DNA of 64,000 nt from Solidesulfovibrio aerotolerans (GCF_009856865.1 NZ_WVUD01000020.1:1-64000); one strand, 5' to 3'. Positions 51,772 through 60,666 are shown, counted from the stretch's first letter. Translations and numbers: made by a program. The notes: generated by a model from the letters alone, not told the origin.

Positions 51772-52979
51772 CCCGCCGCACGGCCCTTAAAACCCTGACC
51801 CTCGGCGGTCTGGCCGCTGCCGGGGCCGGCCTTGGCGCGACCACTGCCCTGGCCCAGGCCCCGGCAGGGCAACCCCCGGCCCCGGACAAACCGCAAACCA
51901 TGCCCAAACGCAAACTGGGCAAGACCGGCCTTGAGGTCTCCATCTTAAACCTCGGCGGCATGTTCGACACCATCAACAGCCAGCTCCTGCTCAAACAGGC
52001 CCTGGCCTGGGGTGTGAATTTCTGGGACACGGCCGAGGCCTACGGCAACGGCCAGTCCGAGGACGGTTTCGGCCGCTTTTTCGCCCGCAATCCCGAAACC
52101 CGCGCCCAGGTGATCCTGACCACCAAGCTGACGACCAAGGCCGGCCGCTTCGACGAGCGCCTGGACGAGGCGCTTACCCGCCTCAAAACCAATTACGTCG
52201 ATCTGTTCTACGTCCACGCCATCTCCGGCATCGACGAGATGGGCGGGCATTGGCGGGACTGGGCAGCCAAGCAGAAAAAGGCCGGCAAGATCAAATTCTT
52301 CGGCTTTAGCACCCACTCCAACATGGAAGCCTGCCTGGAGGGCGCGGCCAAACTCGATTTCATCGACGCCGTCATGATTTCGTACAATTTCCGGCTCATG
52401 CACGAGCCGGCCATGGTCAAGGCGCTGAACGCCTGCACCAAGGCCGGCATCGGCGTGGTGGCCATGAAGACCCAGGGCGGCGGGCCGGTCAAATCCGACA
52501 GCCAGGCCGAACTGGACATGGCCGGACGCTTTCTGGCCAAGGGCTTTACCGACAAGCAGGCCAAGCTCAAGGCCGTGTGGGACAATCCGGCCATCGCTTC
52601 TGTCTGTTCGCAGATGCCCAATCTCACCATCCTTTCAGCCAATGTGGCCGCCGCCCGCGACACGACCGCCCTGGCCCGCGAAGATGTCGAGGCGCTCACC
52701 CGCTACGCCGCCGACACGTGTTCCGACTACTGCGCCGGCTGCGCCACGGTCTGCGCTGCGGCTGCGGGCGGGAGACTCCCCGTGGCCGATGTCATGCGGG
52801 CCATGATGTATTACCGCGACTACGGCGAACGCGAACTGGCCCGGGAACTCTACGCCAGCCTGCCCGAGGCCCTTCGCCGGACCGACGGCAGCGTTGATTT
52901 CGCTGCCGCCCAAGCCGCCTGTCCCCGTGGACTGGGCATCGCCGCCATCATGGCCGAGGCCGCCGTCCTTTTGGCCTGA
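51744..52979 (+). CDS. Tat-exported aldo/keto reductase with C-terminal Cys cluster
   Basis: A 411-residue aldo/keto reductase. The twin-arginine signal LTRRTALKTL at 9-18 and a hydrophobic stretch to 37 imply export. The TIM-barrel catalytic tetrad is intact: Asp95, Tyr100, Lys128 and His158 (NFWDTAEAYG, TTKLTT, YVHAIS). A motif with Cys326, 330, 333 and 337 (CSDYCAGCATVC) near the end is a likely Fe-S or metal site. The periplasm has little NADPH, so the preceding polyferredoxin is a plausible electron partner; that is inference. AAGGAGG lies 6 nt before the ATG. Confidence 0.9.
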   Translation: MAQEKLPGLTRRTALKTLTLGGLAAAGAGLGATTALAQAPAGQPPAPDKPQTMPKRKLGKTGLEVSILNLGGMFDTINSQLLLKQALAWGVNFWDTAEAYGNGQSEDGFGRFFARNPETRAQVILTTKLTTKAGRFDERLDEALTRLKTNYVDLFYVHAISGIDEMGGHWRDWAAKQKKAGKIKFFGFSTHSNMEACLEGAAKLDFIDAVMISYNFRLMHEPAMVKALNACTKAGIGVVAMKTQGGGPVKSDSQAELDMAGRFLAKGFTDKQAKLKAVWDNPAIASVCSQMPNLTILSANVAAARDTTALAREDVEALTRYAADTCSDYCAGCATVCAAAAGGRLPVADVMRAMMYYRDYGERELARELYASLPEALRRTDGSVDFAAAQAACPRGLGIAAIMAEAAVLLA

Positions 52980-53034
52980 GCCTGGGGACGCCTTGCCGCG
53001 TAAACGGTACGACTGCACCCAAGGAGCCACGCCC

Positions 53035-54039
53035 ATGAAAGCCGTCATCGCCGTCGGCGGGCACGATCCCGCCTCGCCCCAAGCCTTCGTTGACGCCGAG
53101 CGCCCCATGCCCCGGCCCGAAGAGCGCGACATCCTGGTGCGCATCGCCGCCGCCGGGGTCAATCCCGTGGACACCAAGGTCTTTGGCCGGCTGGCCCCGG
53201 GCGAGGAACGTATCCTGGGTTTTGACGCCTGCGGCGTGGTGACCGGTATCGGCCCCAAAGCCCGCTGCTTCGAAGTCGGCCAGACCGTCTATTACGCCGG
53301 AACCCCGATCCGGCCGGGCAGCAACGCCGAATACCAACTCGTGGACGAACGTCTGGCCGCCCTGGCCCCGGCCAATCTGGACCCGGGGCAGGCCGCCGCC
53401 CTGCCGCTGACGGGCCTGACCGCCTGGGAAGGCCTCTTTGACCGCCTGGGCTTCACACCGGCCCCCGGAGCCAATGCCGGCAAACGCCTGCTCGTCATCG
53501 GCGGTGCCGGCGGGGTCGGTTCCATGGCGGTGCAGCTTGGGGCCTGGGCCGGACTGGCAGTCTCGGCCACGGCCGGGCGGCCCGAATCAGCAGCCTGGTG
53601 CCGGGAACTGGGCGCAACCACAGTCATCGGCCGGGGGGACGTGGCCGAAGAACTGGCCCGGGCCGGGGTCGCTGCCGTCGAGGCCATCTACTGCACCACC
53701 CACATGGAAGAACACTGGGCAGCCATGGCCAAAGTGCTCGCCCCCCAGGGCGCAGTCTGCTTAATTGACGACCCGACCGGGCCGCTGGATATCACCCTTT
53801 TCAAGCAGAAATCCGCCCGAATCTGCTGGGAATTCATGTTCACCCGGTCGCTTTTCACCACCGGCGACATGCCGCGCCAAGGCCTTATTCTCGACAGTCT
53901 GGCCCGGATGGTGGAAGCCGGAACGCTACGCACCACAGCCAGCGCCGTCAGCCAGGGGCTGACCGCCGCAACCGTCCAGGCCGCCCATCTGCGCCAAAAA
54001 AGCGGCACCATGGTCGGCAAACAGGTCATTATTGTTTGA
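53035..54039 (+). CDS. Zinc-type alcohol dehydrogenase-like (quinone oxidoreductase) protein
   Basis: A 334-residue medium-chain dehydrogenase. The GroES-like half has PRPEERDILVRIAAAGVNPVD; the nucleotide site is LLVIGGAGGVGSMAVQLGA near 157. The catalytic zinc ligands of alcohol dehydrogenase are absent, so it belongs to the zeta-crystallin/quinone reductase branch and uses NADPH. C-terminal GTMVGKQVIIV fits. AAGGAG precedes the ATG at 53035. It lies 55 nt after the aldo/keto reductase and may be part of its operon, though it has no export signal. Confidence 0.88.
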   Translation: MKAVIAVGGHDPASPQAFVDAERPMPRPEERDILVRIAAAGVNPVDTKVFGRLAPGEERILGFDACGVVTGIGPKARCFEVGQTVYYAGTPIRPGSNAEYQLVDERLAALAPANLDPGQAAALPLTGLTAWEGLFDRLGFTPAPGANAGKRLLVIGGAGGVGSMAVQLGAWAGLAVSATAGRPESAAWCRELGATTVIGRGDVAEELARAGVAAVEAIYCTTHMEEHWAAMAKVLAPQGAVCLIDDPTGPLDITLFKQKSARICWEFMFTRSLFTTGDMPRQGLILDSLARMVEAGTLRTTASAVSQGLTAATVQAAHLRQKSGTMVGKQVIIV

Positions 54040-54061
54040 GGGAAGAAAGAAGATGAAGAGT

Positions 54062-54104
54062 GCCTCCGGCGGCCGGGAGGGGGGAGCCCCCTCCCGGACC
54101 CTCC
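54062..54104 (+). repeat. Dispersed hairpin repeat after the dehydrogenase gene
   Basis: GCCTCCGGCGGCC, a stem of CCGGGAGGGG with its complement, then GGACCCTCC. Plus-oriented copy 22 nt past the dehydrogenase stop, facing 54236-54302. Confidence 0.8.
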
Positions 54105-54108
54105 CTAC

Positions 54109-54160
54109 CTGGGGCGCGCTTTTTCTTGAGGCCGAGGCCTCAAGAAAAAGCGCGCCCCAG
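54109..54160. terminator. 25-bp perfect hairpin between convergent genes
   Basis: Arms 54109-54133 and 54136-54160 are exact complements around a GA loop, with T5 and A5 runs inside the stem. A bidirectional terminator is the simplest reading. Confidence 0.85.
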
Positions 54161-54235
54161 AAAGTGAGGATTCGGGAAAGGGATCAGCGAGGAACGTAAA
54201 GCAGATAGAGGCCCAGATTACCAGCCAACGCCCAT

Positions 54236-54302
54236 ACCCCTTGAAAAACTTCTTAAATCAAGGGGGTCCGGGGGGGATTATCCCCCCCGGCCGCCGGAGG
54301 CA
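54236..54302 (-). repeat. Dispersed hairpin repeat after etfA
   Basis: Minus strand: GCCTCCGGCGGCC, G/C stem with ATAAT centre, GGACCCCCTTGA and TCAAGGGGTA. Matches 6685-6750. Confidence 0.85.
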
Positions 54303-54314
54303 TCTTATCTTATC

Positions 54315-55334
54315 CTATCCTAACAGTTCATTCACCCTGCGCATGACTTCGAAGGCGTCGGCCACGTAGAGCACATCGGCCTTGCCTTGCGCCCAGCCGC
54401 AGGCGGCGTCGAGGTTGACGGCCCGGCGCTCCGTTATAAAGCGCCAGCCGACCACATGGGGTTCTTCGCCGTGGCAGCAGGTGGCCAGTCCCTTTTGGTG
54501 GCGCGGCGTGGCGCCGGTCTGGCCGACCTGATGCAGGTGGGTGAGAAACGGCAGCACGGATTCGCCTTCGCCGCCCATATCCACCAAGGATTTGCTGCTG
54601 CCCAGCGACGCTTTGGCCTTGCCCAGAAAGCCCAGGATGAGCTGGCCGGCCTCGGGCACATGGGCCGCGCCGTCACCCTGTTTTTTGGTCCAGCCGGCAC
54701 CGGCCACAAAGAGCATTTTGGCGTCGGGACGGATGGTCTGCTCGTCGGCCGAAGGGGCGACGACAGCCTTTATGGTCGTGCGGGTCATGGCCTCGGTGAC
54801 GGGCACGGAAACGTCGGTGAGGCTCGCCTGACCGGGCGCGCCGTCGTAGGCGGCGTAGCAACCGCCAGAGACGGTGACGCACCAAGGCCGGGCGGCCCGG
54901 GTCAGTTCGGCGGTCATGCGCTGGCGGTAATAGCCGCGCGTGACCAGGGGCTTACCGTCCTTGGCCGCAATGGCGACCACATGGGCGTCGATGCGGCCAT
55001 TCAGGCGTGCGGCCACGCCGGGCAGCGCCCGCGAGACGCGGGAATCGTCGGCGGCAATGATGATTGTGGCCGAGGCAGCCTTGGCCAGCGCCTCCAGGGC
55101 GGCGGCGTCGGTGGCGTAGCGGGCCACGGCAAAGGCCTCGCCGGTGACGGCGAACACCGGGCCGCAGGCGGCAACCGCAGCAGCGGCCGGGGCGACGTCG
55201 GCCCCGAACAGGCCGACAGCCAGGGTCGCACCCAGGCCTTCGGCCAGGGTTTTGGCGGCGCTCAGGGCTTCAAGGGACGCTTTGGCGAGGGTGCCGTCGG
55301 CAGCGACGGGAGCGCAAAAAAGAATGGTTTCCAT
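54315..55334 (-). CDS. etfA: Electron transfer flavoprotein alpha subunit
   Basis: A 339-residue FixB/EtfA protein that holds FAD and accepts electrons from dehydrogenases. METILFCAPVAADGT begins the N-terminal domain. The family core is less strict than in typical EtfA: VAGAGWTKK near 218 and LGSSKSLVDMGG near 255 correspond to the FAD-site blocks, and the usual signature that follows is poor. GGAGG lies just before the ATG at 55334. It follows etfB at a short distance; the pair serves the acyl-CoA dehydrogenase and the FixC-like protein nearby. Confidence 0.83.
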   Translation of the reverse strand: METILFCAPVAADGTLAKASLEALSAAKTLAEGLGATLAVGLFGADVAPAAAAVAACGPVFAVTGEAFAVARYATDAAALEALAKAASATIIIAADDSRVSRALPGVAARLNGRIDAHVVAIAAKDGKPLVTRGYYRQRMTAELTRAARPWCVTVSGGCYAAYDGAPGQASLTDVSVPVTEAMTRTTIKAVVAPSADEQTIRPDAKMLFVAGAGWTKKQGDGAAHVPEAGQLILGFLGKAKASLGSSKSLVDMGGEGESVLPFLTHLHQVGQTGATPRHQKGLATCCHGEEPHVVGWRFITERRAVNLDAACGWAQGKADVLYVADAFEVMRRVNELLG

Positions 55335-55350
55335 GGGTGAACCTCCGTCG

Positions 55351-56151
55351 CTAGCTGGCCAGCCAGTCGATGATTTCCTGGGCGATGACATCGACGGGCG
55401 TGTCCTTGACCACGCGCGTCTCGCGCTTCTGGGCCGGCAGGGTCACCGACTGATAGTCGATGGCAGCGGCGTTGACGGCGGCCGGTTTGGCCTTTTGCAG
55501 GGCCGGCATGACCAGGCGCATGTTGGCCATGCCCACTTGCGGATTGTTCGGCGGCTCAGGCAGTTCACCCGTGGCCCAGCCGAGAGCAGCCGGCGCGCCG
55601 GTGCAGGTGGAAATCTGGTACGCGCCGCCTTCGATGCGTTCCATGACTTCCAGGCTGCCGTCAGCGCCGACGGTCAGCTTGTCCACGCCCTGGAACTGGT
55701 CTGTTATGCCGAGCTTTTCGCCCAAAATCTGCAGGGTGGAACCCGAGCCGCGCGATGCCGACTGCCAGCCGCCAAAAAGGAGCAGCTTGGAGGCGTCCAG
55801 GCCGGCGATGCCGGAAATGGCGGCGAAAAGGGCCTCGGCCACCTCAAAGGAATCCACAAAGCCGCCGGCCGGACCGTCGGCCACCACCAGCTCAAATGGG
55901 GCCTTCTGGGCCACGGTCATCATCACCTGCTGCAACTTGGCCTTGGGACCAAGGGACACCAGCCAGACCTTGCTGCCCGGCACGGCCTTGGCCAGATGCG
56001 CCGCCTCGTACAGGGCGTGCGACGCCCACGGGTCCAGAATGGAGGGCAGCATCAATTCGTTTTTCAGGCCCCAGCCGGCCGGTCCCTTGACCGGCTCCAA
56101 CGTCTGCAACGGGTCCGGCACAATGCCGCCGCATACGACGATATGAAACAT
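55351..56151 (-). CDS. etfB: Electron transfer flavoprotein beta subunit
   Basis: A 266-residue FixA/EtfB protein. MFHIVVCGGIVPDPLQTLEPV is the N terminus. NPWASHAL-like PWASHALYEAAHLA and the AMP-site phrase LLLFGGWQSASRGSGSTLQILGEKLG are family blocks. The start at 56151 has GGGAG upstream; a frame to 56241 runs into repeat sequence. It precedes etfA, with 16 nt between them. Confidence 0.87.
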   Translation of the reverse strand: MFHIVVCGGIVPDPLQTLEPVKGPAGWGLKNELMLPSILDPWASHALYEAAHLAKAVPGSKVWLVSLGPKAKLQQVMMTVAQKAPFELVVADGPAGGFVDSFEVAEALFAAISGIAGLDASKLLLFGGWQSASRGSGSTLQILGEKLGITDQFQGVDKLTVGADGSLEVMERIEGGAYQISTCTGAPAALGWATGELPEPPNNPQVGMANMRLVMPALQKAKPAAVNAAAIDYQSVTLPAQKRETRVVKDTPVDVIAQEIIDWLAS

Positions 56152-56182
56152 AAGCACTCCCTTTGGGCGGCAGGAGGAACCG

Positions 56183-56222
56183 GGGGAGGAAACCCTTTTT
56201 TGCAAAAAAGGGTTTCCTCCCC
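56183..56222 (+). repeat. 40-bp perfect palindrome of the repeat family
   Basis: Bases 56183-56222 read the same on both strands with no mismatch (19-bp arms around GC), ending in the CCGGACCCCC signature on the plus strand. It lies 32 nt before the etfB start and faces the copy at 56332. Confidence 0.92.
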
Positions 56223-56331
56223 GGACCCCCACCTTCCCCAAAAACTCTTTATAGTCTTAAGGCTTTGGCTTTATTTTCCCTTTTCGGGGGTGCAATCGGG
56301 ACATTCGTCCGTGTCCCTGCTGCACCCCCCC

Positions 56332-56408
56332 CAAGGGGGTCCGGGGGGGATTATCCCCCCCGGCGGGTGCAGGGCAGAGCCCTGCCGGGGTCCGGGGCAG
56401 CGCCCCGG
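56332..56408 (-). repeat. Composite hairpin repeat after the FixC-like gene
   Basis: Three stems in a row on the minus strand: 56392-56408 (CCGGGGC-AGC-GCCCCGG), 56369-56385 (GCAGGGC-AGA-GCCCTGC), and the G/C stem with GGACCCCCTTGG. It begins within 2 nt of the FixC-like stop. Confidence 0.85.
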
Positions 56409-56409
56409 T

Positions 56410-58266
56410 TTAATTCTCGGCCGAATGCAGGCCGCCGGCACCGGCGGCGAAGCGGACGTTGGTGCGTTCGGGATCGGCCTTGGACGGTTTGGAGCAGTTC
56501 CACAGGCAGGCACCGCAATGCACGCATTTTTCCCGGTCGAAAAGCGGCACGCCGTCGTCGGGGTTGGTGGTGATGGCCTGACCGGAGCAGGCTTCGATGC
56601 AGGTCTTTTCGGCGCAGGCCCGGCAGGTGTCGGGGCACTCGAAGGTGACGTGATCGGCGTAGCCCGGCGCGGCCTGCACCTTGCCGCCGAGCAGCAGTGC
56701 GTCCTGGTGGGAAATGAGCAGCTTGCCGTCGTACTCAATTTCCGGCCAACCGACCTTGTCCATGAGCGCGTCGTGCAGAGCCAGCCCCTTGGCCGTGGCT
56801 TCCTGGCGGATGCGCGTGATCTCCTCGCAGGAGATACGGCCGTGGTAGTATTCCTCGATGGACGGGATGCGTTTGTGCACGGGTTCGGAATCGGCCGGCC
56901 AGCACAGTGCGCCTTTGGTGAGGCCAGTGAGGGCCATGCCGATGATGCCCGGGATAAAGCCGGAGGCAAAGGCCTCGCGGGAGCGGGCGGCGATTTTGGC
57001 CTCGGCCTCGACCCAGGAGGCCCGGCGGCGGGCGACGTAGGTTTTTTCGAGATTTTCCGAGGTAAAGGGCAGGCCCTTTTCCAGCAGTTCCACCACGGCC
57101 TGACCGAGCTGCACGCCCGAGGTCCAGGCCTCGTCAACGCCCGAGCCGGTCAGCACGTTGGTGGTGCCGGACCCTTCGCCAATGCGGGCGTAGCCGTCGC
57201 CAACGAGATAGGGTTCGCCGTTTTTGCCGGATTCCTGGAGCGTCTTGGCCCCAAACGAGCGGATGGTGCCGCCTTTGAGGTATTTCCAGAGATAGGGATG
57301 CTGCATCCAGTGCTGGAGGTAGCGGTAGGCGGTGCGCACGGGATTATCAAACCAGCTCGGCACGAAGATGCCCAGGGAGGCCACATGGCCGGGCAGCACA
57401 TAGAGGAAGCCGAAAATCTCAGGCTCGGGGTAGCCGATGGTGTGGATGACCGTGCCGACCTTCCAGGGGCAGTTGCCGGGCAGATCGACCACGAACTTCA
57501 TGCCCACGGCGTAGTCGCGCTGGTGGTGCCCCATGGGCAGGCCGCGCGCCTCGTCGATGGCCCGGCCGACCGGTCCCACCGGTCCGTCGCCGACCACGGT
57601 CAATCTGGCCCGCACGTCCATGCCGGGCATGTAGGCGGCGTCAGGCTTGCCGGCCTTGTCCACGCCCTGGTCGGCCAGCCGCACGCCGACCACCTTGCGG
57701 TGCTCGATTATGGGCGCGGCAACGGGCGATGCCGGCCAGATCTGGGCCGCGCCGGTGGCCATGACGGTGTTGCCCACCCACTGGTTGAACTGGCCCAGGG
57801 AAAAGGTCAGGCCGCCGTGTTTTTCCAGAAAGGGCGGAATATACGGCAGTTCAACGGCCATGTCCTTGTAGCGGCAGCCCGGGAACTTGCCGCCGAGGAG
57901 TTTGAGCGCCGCGTCAGCGGCTTTGAGCGGCAGCGACCGGCGGCTGGCTCCGTGGGGATCGACAAGATAGACGACCTTTTCCTCGGTGATGGGCGTGCAC
58001 AGCGGGATACAGGCCGGATCAAGCTCGGGCAGGCTCTCGCGGATGCCGCGCGCCTTGGACACCACGCCGGAGACGCCGACGCCGATGTCGTCGGCCCGCT
58101 CGTAGCAGATGACCTGGGGCGGCAATCCGGGCACGACCGTGCTTTCCATGACCGCCGAGCCGTCTTCGTTGACGATACCCTTGGCCAGGGTGGTCAGAAA
58201 CCCGCCCATGGCCGGGCCGAAGCCGACGCAGACAATGTCCGTTTCCATGCTCTGCCGCTCATTCAT
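56410..58266 (-). CDS. FixC-like ETF:quinone oxidoreductase with fused ferredoxin
   Basis: A 618-residue flavoprotein. The FAD site is TDIVCVGFGPAMGGFLTTLA near residue 9, and YARIGEGSGTTNVLTGSGVDEAWTSG near 375 is the second FAD contact. The C-terminal 70 residues hold two Cys groups, CRACAEKTCIEAC and CVHCGACLWNC, so two [4Fe-4S] clusters are possible where classical ETF-QO has one. It would take electrons from the adjacent ETF and deliver them to menaquinone. GGAGG precedes ATG at 58266. Confidence 0.85.
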   Translation of the reverse strand: MNERQSMETDIVCVGFGPAMGGFLTTLAKGIVNEDGSAVMESTVVPGLPPQVICYERADDIGVGVSGVVSKARGIRESLPELDPACIPLCTPITEEKVVYLVDPHGASRRSLPLKAADAALKLLGGKFPGCRYKDMAVELPYIPPFLEKHGGLTFSLGQFNQWVGNTVMATGAAQIWPASPVAAPIIEHRKVVGVRLADQGVDKAGKPDAAYMPGMDVRARLTVVGDGPVGPVGRAIDEARGLPMGHHQRDYAVGMKFVVDLPGNCPWKVGTVIHTIGYPEPEIFGFLYVLPGHVASLGIFVPSWFDNPVRTAYRYLQHWMQHPYLWKYLKGGTIRSFGAKTLQESGKNGEPYLVGDGYARIGEGSGTTNVLTGSGVDEAWTSGVQLGQAVVELLEKGLPFTSENLEKTYVARRRASWVEAEAKIAARSREAFASGFIPGIIGMALTGLTKGALCWPADSEPVHKRIPSIEEYYHGRISCEEITRIRQEATAKGLALHDALMDKVGWPEIEYDGKLLISHQDALLLGGKVQAAPGYADHVTFECPDTCRACAEKTCIEACSGQAITTNPDDGVPLFDREKCVHCGACLWNCSKPSKADPERTNVRFAAGAGGLHSAEN

Positions 58267-58318
58267 ATGCGCCTCCGTGGGTCGGTCGGTGGGTGGGGTG
58301 GTCAAGGAGGGAGAGGAA

Positions 58319-58364
58319 CCGGGGGAGGGAACCCCTTTTTGAAAAAAGGGGTTCCCTCCCCCGG
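58319..58364 (+). repeat. 22-bp perfect hairpin before the FixC-like gene
   Basis: Arms 58319-58340 and 58343-58364 are exact complements around GA, and the GGACCCCC signature follows on the plus strand. It is closely related to 56183-56222 and faces 58439-58498. Confidence 0.9.
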
Positions 58365-58438
58365 ACCCCCACCTTCCACAAAAACTTTCAAAGGGGTCTT
58401 CGTAGCCTAACTACACGAGTCATCGGACAAACCCCAAC

Positions 58439-58498
58439 CAAGGGGGTCCGGGGGGGATTATCCCCCCCCGGCGGGGTCTGGGGCAGCGCCCCAGTCTT
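58439..58498 (-). repeat. Composite hairpin repeat after the acyl-CoA dehydrogenase
   Basis: Minus strand: CTGGGGC-AGC-GCCCCAG (58478-58494), then the G/C stem and GGACCCCCTTGG, within 14 nt of the stop. Same plan as 56332-56408. Confidence 0.85.
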
Positions 58499-58507
58499 CA
58501 ATACTAC

Positions 58508-60556
58508 TTACATGGGATAATCGAGCGCTTCGGGGATCATCACCTGGGTGAGTGCGGCACCGGCGCGTTCGCGGGCCAGCCCCAGGCCGGCCAGGGACGT
58601 ATCCAGCGCCTGGCGCAGCGGGCCAAATGCGGCCACGTCGGCGTCGGGCGTGGCGTAGCCGTGCACGAGGCCGGAGCACAGGCGAGCGGCTTCGCCGGCG
58701 GCGCGGGCGGCCTGCATCCGGGCGATGTCGTTAAAAAAGGCCATATAGCCTTCCAGGCCCTCGGCCACCATGGGGTTTTCCGGTCCCTTGGCTGCCAGTT
58801 CCAGCACGTCGAGGATAAACAGGCGGCTGGCCAGGAGCGGACACAGGGCGTCGGCCAGGGGGAACGTCACGGCCTGGCGGTTGCTGTGGTAGAGCTTTTT
58901 GCCGTCGGCGTCCTTGTTGGCACACAGGAAGTCAAAGGTCTGCTTCCACAGCCGCAGGCCGGCGGCAACCGAACCGGCGCCGGTCTCGAGATGGGTGGCC
59001 GCCACGCGGTCCATCTCGGCGATGTAGTTCACGACATAGGCCTGAAAGATCTCACTGGCCATGGTGATGCCGAGCTGGCGGCGCTGGACGCATTCCGGGC
59101 CTTCGTAGGTGGCTTCGAGCTGGGTGTCGTTCCACTTGTGGAACAGGAACCCGGGGCAGTCCTCGGTGATGCCGTAGCCGCCCATAAGGGCCACGGCTTC
59201 GCGCATGACGGTGGCACCGTGGCCGGTGTTCCAGAGCTTGCAGGCCGGGCACAGGACGCCGGCTTCGGCTTCAAGAGCCTGGAACTTGACCACCGGGTCG
59301 GCGTCAAGGGCGGTAAACCGGGCGGCGTCGCGCTCGGCCTCAGGGACAAACAGCAGATTGACGTATTCGATGGCCTGGGGCTGGACCTTTTTAAGGGCCA
59401 CCATCTGGCCGCGCACGCCGACCACGCCGGCCTTGGCCAAGGCCGCGTCCTTGGCTTTTTCCGTGGGATCGAGCTGGTCGAAAAGGCGCGCCGTGGCAAA
59501 CCCGAGCGAGGCTCCGGCTTCACCGGCGGCCCAGACATCGGCCAGCCGGATGACGGCATCCTGCTTTTGTTGCAGGCCGAGGTCATACTTGGGCGAACCT
59601 TCGCCGCAGGCGTCGCCGCCGCGAAAGCGGGTGCGCTGGTAGCGGATGACCGGCTCGATGGCGGAAAGCAGCTTGGCCGTGGTCATAAGGGCCACCGGCA
59701 CGCGGGTGCGGTGGAACACGGCGGCAATGACCTCGGAATGGGAATAGTTGGGGACGATGCAGCCGTCTTTAACCGTGTAGCCACCGATGATGCGGCTGGC
59801 CGGCACCTTGAGATTAAAGACCGGATCGCGGGTGGAAGACAGCTGGTGCACCATTTTAAGGGTCGGCGCGCCCCGGTCGAACAGGCCCGGGTCGGTTTCC
59901 TCCAGGATGATGATGCAGGAGGATTTGATGCGCGGATCAGCGGTATCCACGGCGGCGGTGGCGTAGTTGGCGAAATCCATGCCGGTGATGAAACGGCCGC
60001 GCTTCTCGACGTGCAGGATGGGCTCCTGGCCTTCTTCCCAGGAATCGATGCGCACCTTGCCGGTCAACACGCCGGTATCGACGCCGACATAGGGAATCGG
60101 CTCGGTCAGGGCAAAGGCACCGCGCCAGGGGGCGCGGTCCGGGGACGGGGCGCACAGGGTCATGTAATGGTCGCGCTGCTCGGTGGTGCCGCGTTCGTGG
60201 ATGGGCGACAGGGCCAGGTTGTTGGCAAGCGAGCAGGTGGCTGCGCCGGCATCGACCCAGGACAGCTCAAAGGCCACCAGGGACAGGGCCATATTTTTGG
60301 GGCCTTCAATAAAGCCCCCCTGATGCGGGTCCAAAAAGACGGCCGTTATGCCGGCTTCGTCAAAAGCTTTAAGCAGCGAGTCCTTCTGCTCGGTCCATTC
60401 GTGGGAGTGGCGCACGCCGTCGGCGACCATGCGGGCGACGACTCCCCGGGCCACGCCACGGGCCGACTGGACGGCCATTTGGAGATCGAAGCGATCAGCG
60501 TAGCGCCACATAATTTGCCGGACATCGTCGCCCGGGAGAGTGCGGAGGGTTTCCAT
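58508..60556 (-). CDS. Acyl-CoA dehydrogenase, long form
   Basis: A 682-residue enzyme; ordinary acyl-CoA dehydrogenases are near 380. The acyl-CoA dehydrogenase fold spans about residues 60-560: GAFALTEP near 145 is a FAD/substrate block, ALMGGYGITEDCPGFLFHKW near 465 lines the active site, and YEGPECVQRRQLG near 490 carries the presumed base Glu. The last 130 residues form an extra helical domain. Oxidises an acyl-CoA and hands electrons to ETF. No ligase, hydratase or thiolase lies nearby, so the substrate is unknown. Confidence 0.87.
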   Translation of the reverse strand: METLRTLPGDDVRQIMWRYADRFDLQMAVQSARGVARGVVARMVADGVRHSHEWTEQKDSLLKAFDEAGITAVFLDPHQGGFIEGPKNMALSLVAFELSWVDAGAATCSLANNLALSPIHERGTTEQRDHYMTLCAPSPDRAPWRGAFALTEPIPYVGVDTGVLTGKVRIDSWEEGQEPILHVEKRGRFITGMDFANYATAAVDTADPRIKSSCIIILEETDPGLFDRGAPTLKMVHQLSSTRDPVFNLKVPASRIIGGYTVKDGCIVPNYSHSEVIAAVFHRTRVPVALMTTAKLLSAIEPVIRYQRTRFRGGDACGEGSPKYDLGLQQKQDAVIRLADVWAAGEAGASLGFATARLFDQLDPTEKAKDAALAKAGVVGVRGQMVALKKVQPQAIEYVNLLFVPEAERDAARFTALDADPVVKFQALEAEAGVLCPACKLWNTGHGATVMREAVALMGGYGITEDCPGFLFHKWNDTQLEATYEGPECVQRRQLGITMASEIFQAYVVNYIAEMDRVAATHLETGAGSVAAGLRLWKQTFDFLCANKDADGKKLYHSNRQAVTFPLADALCPLLASRLFILDVLELAAKGPENPMVAEGLEGYMAFFNDIARMQAARAAGEAARLCSGLVHGYATPDADVAAFGPLRQALDTSLAGLGLARERAGAALTQVMIPEALDYPM

Positions 60557-60666
60557 AAGTTTCGCCTGGTTCTTGGTTTGAGCGCGCGGGAGCGCTCTGA
60601 TTGTCGGATCATAAAGTACGGGAAGCTAAAATATTCGGCTCCACGCGTCAATCAGGCGCGGCGGGC

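Noticed and set aside
55144-58410. Plus-strand open frame of 1088 codons
   Set aside because: It is opposite etfA, etfB and the FixC-like gene and runs through repeat DNA; no family features or ribosome site.
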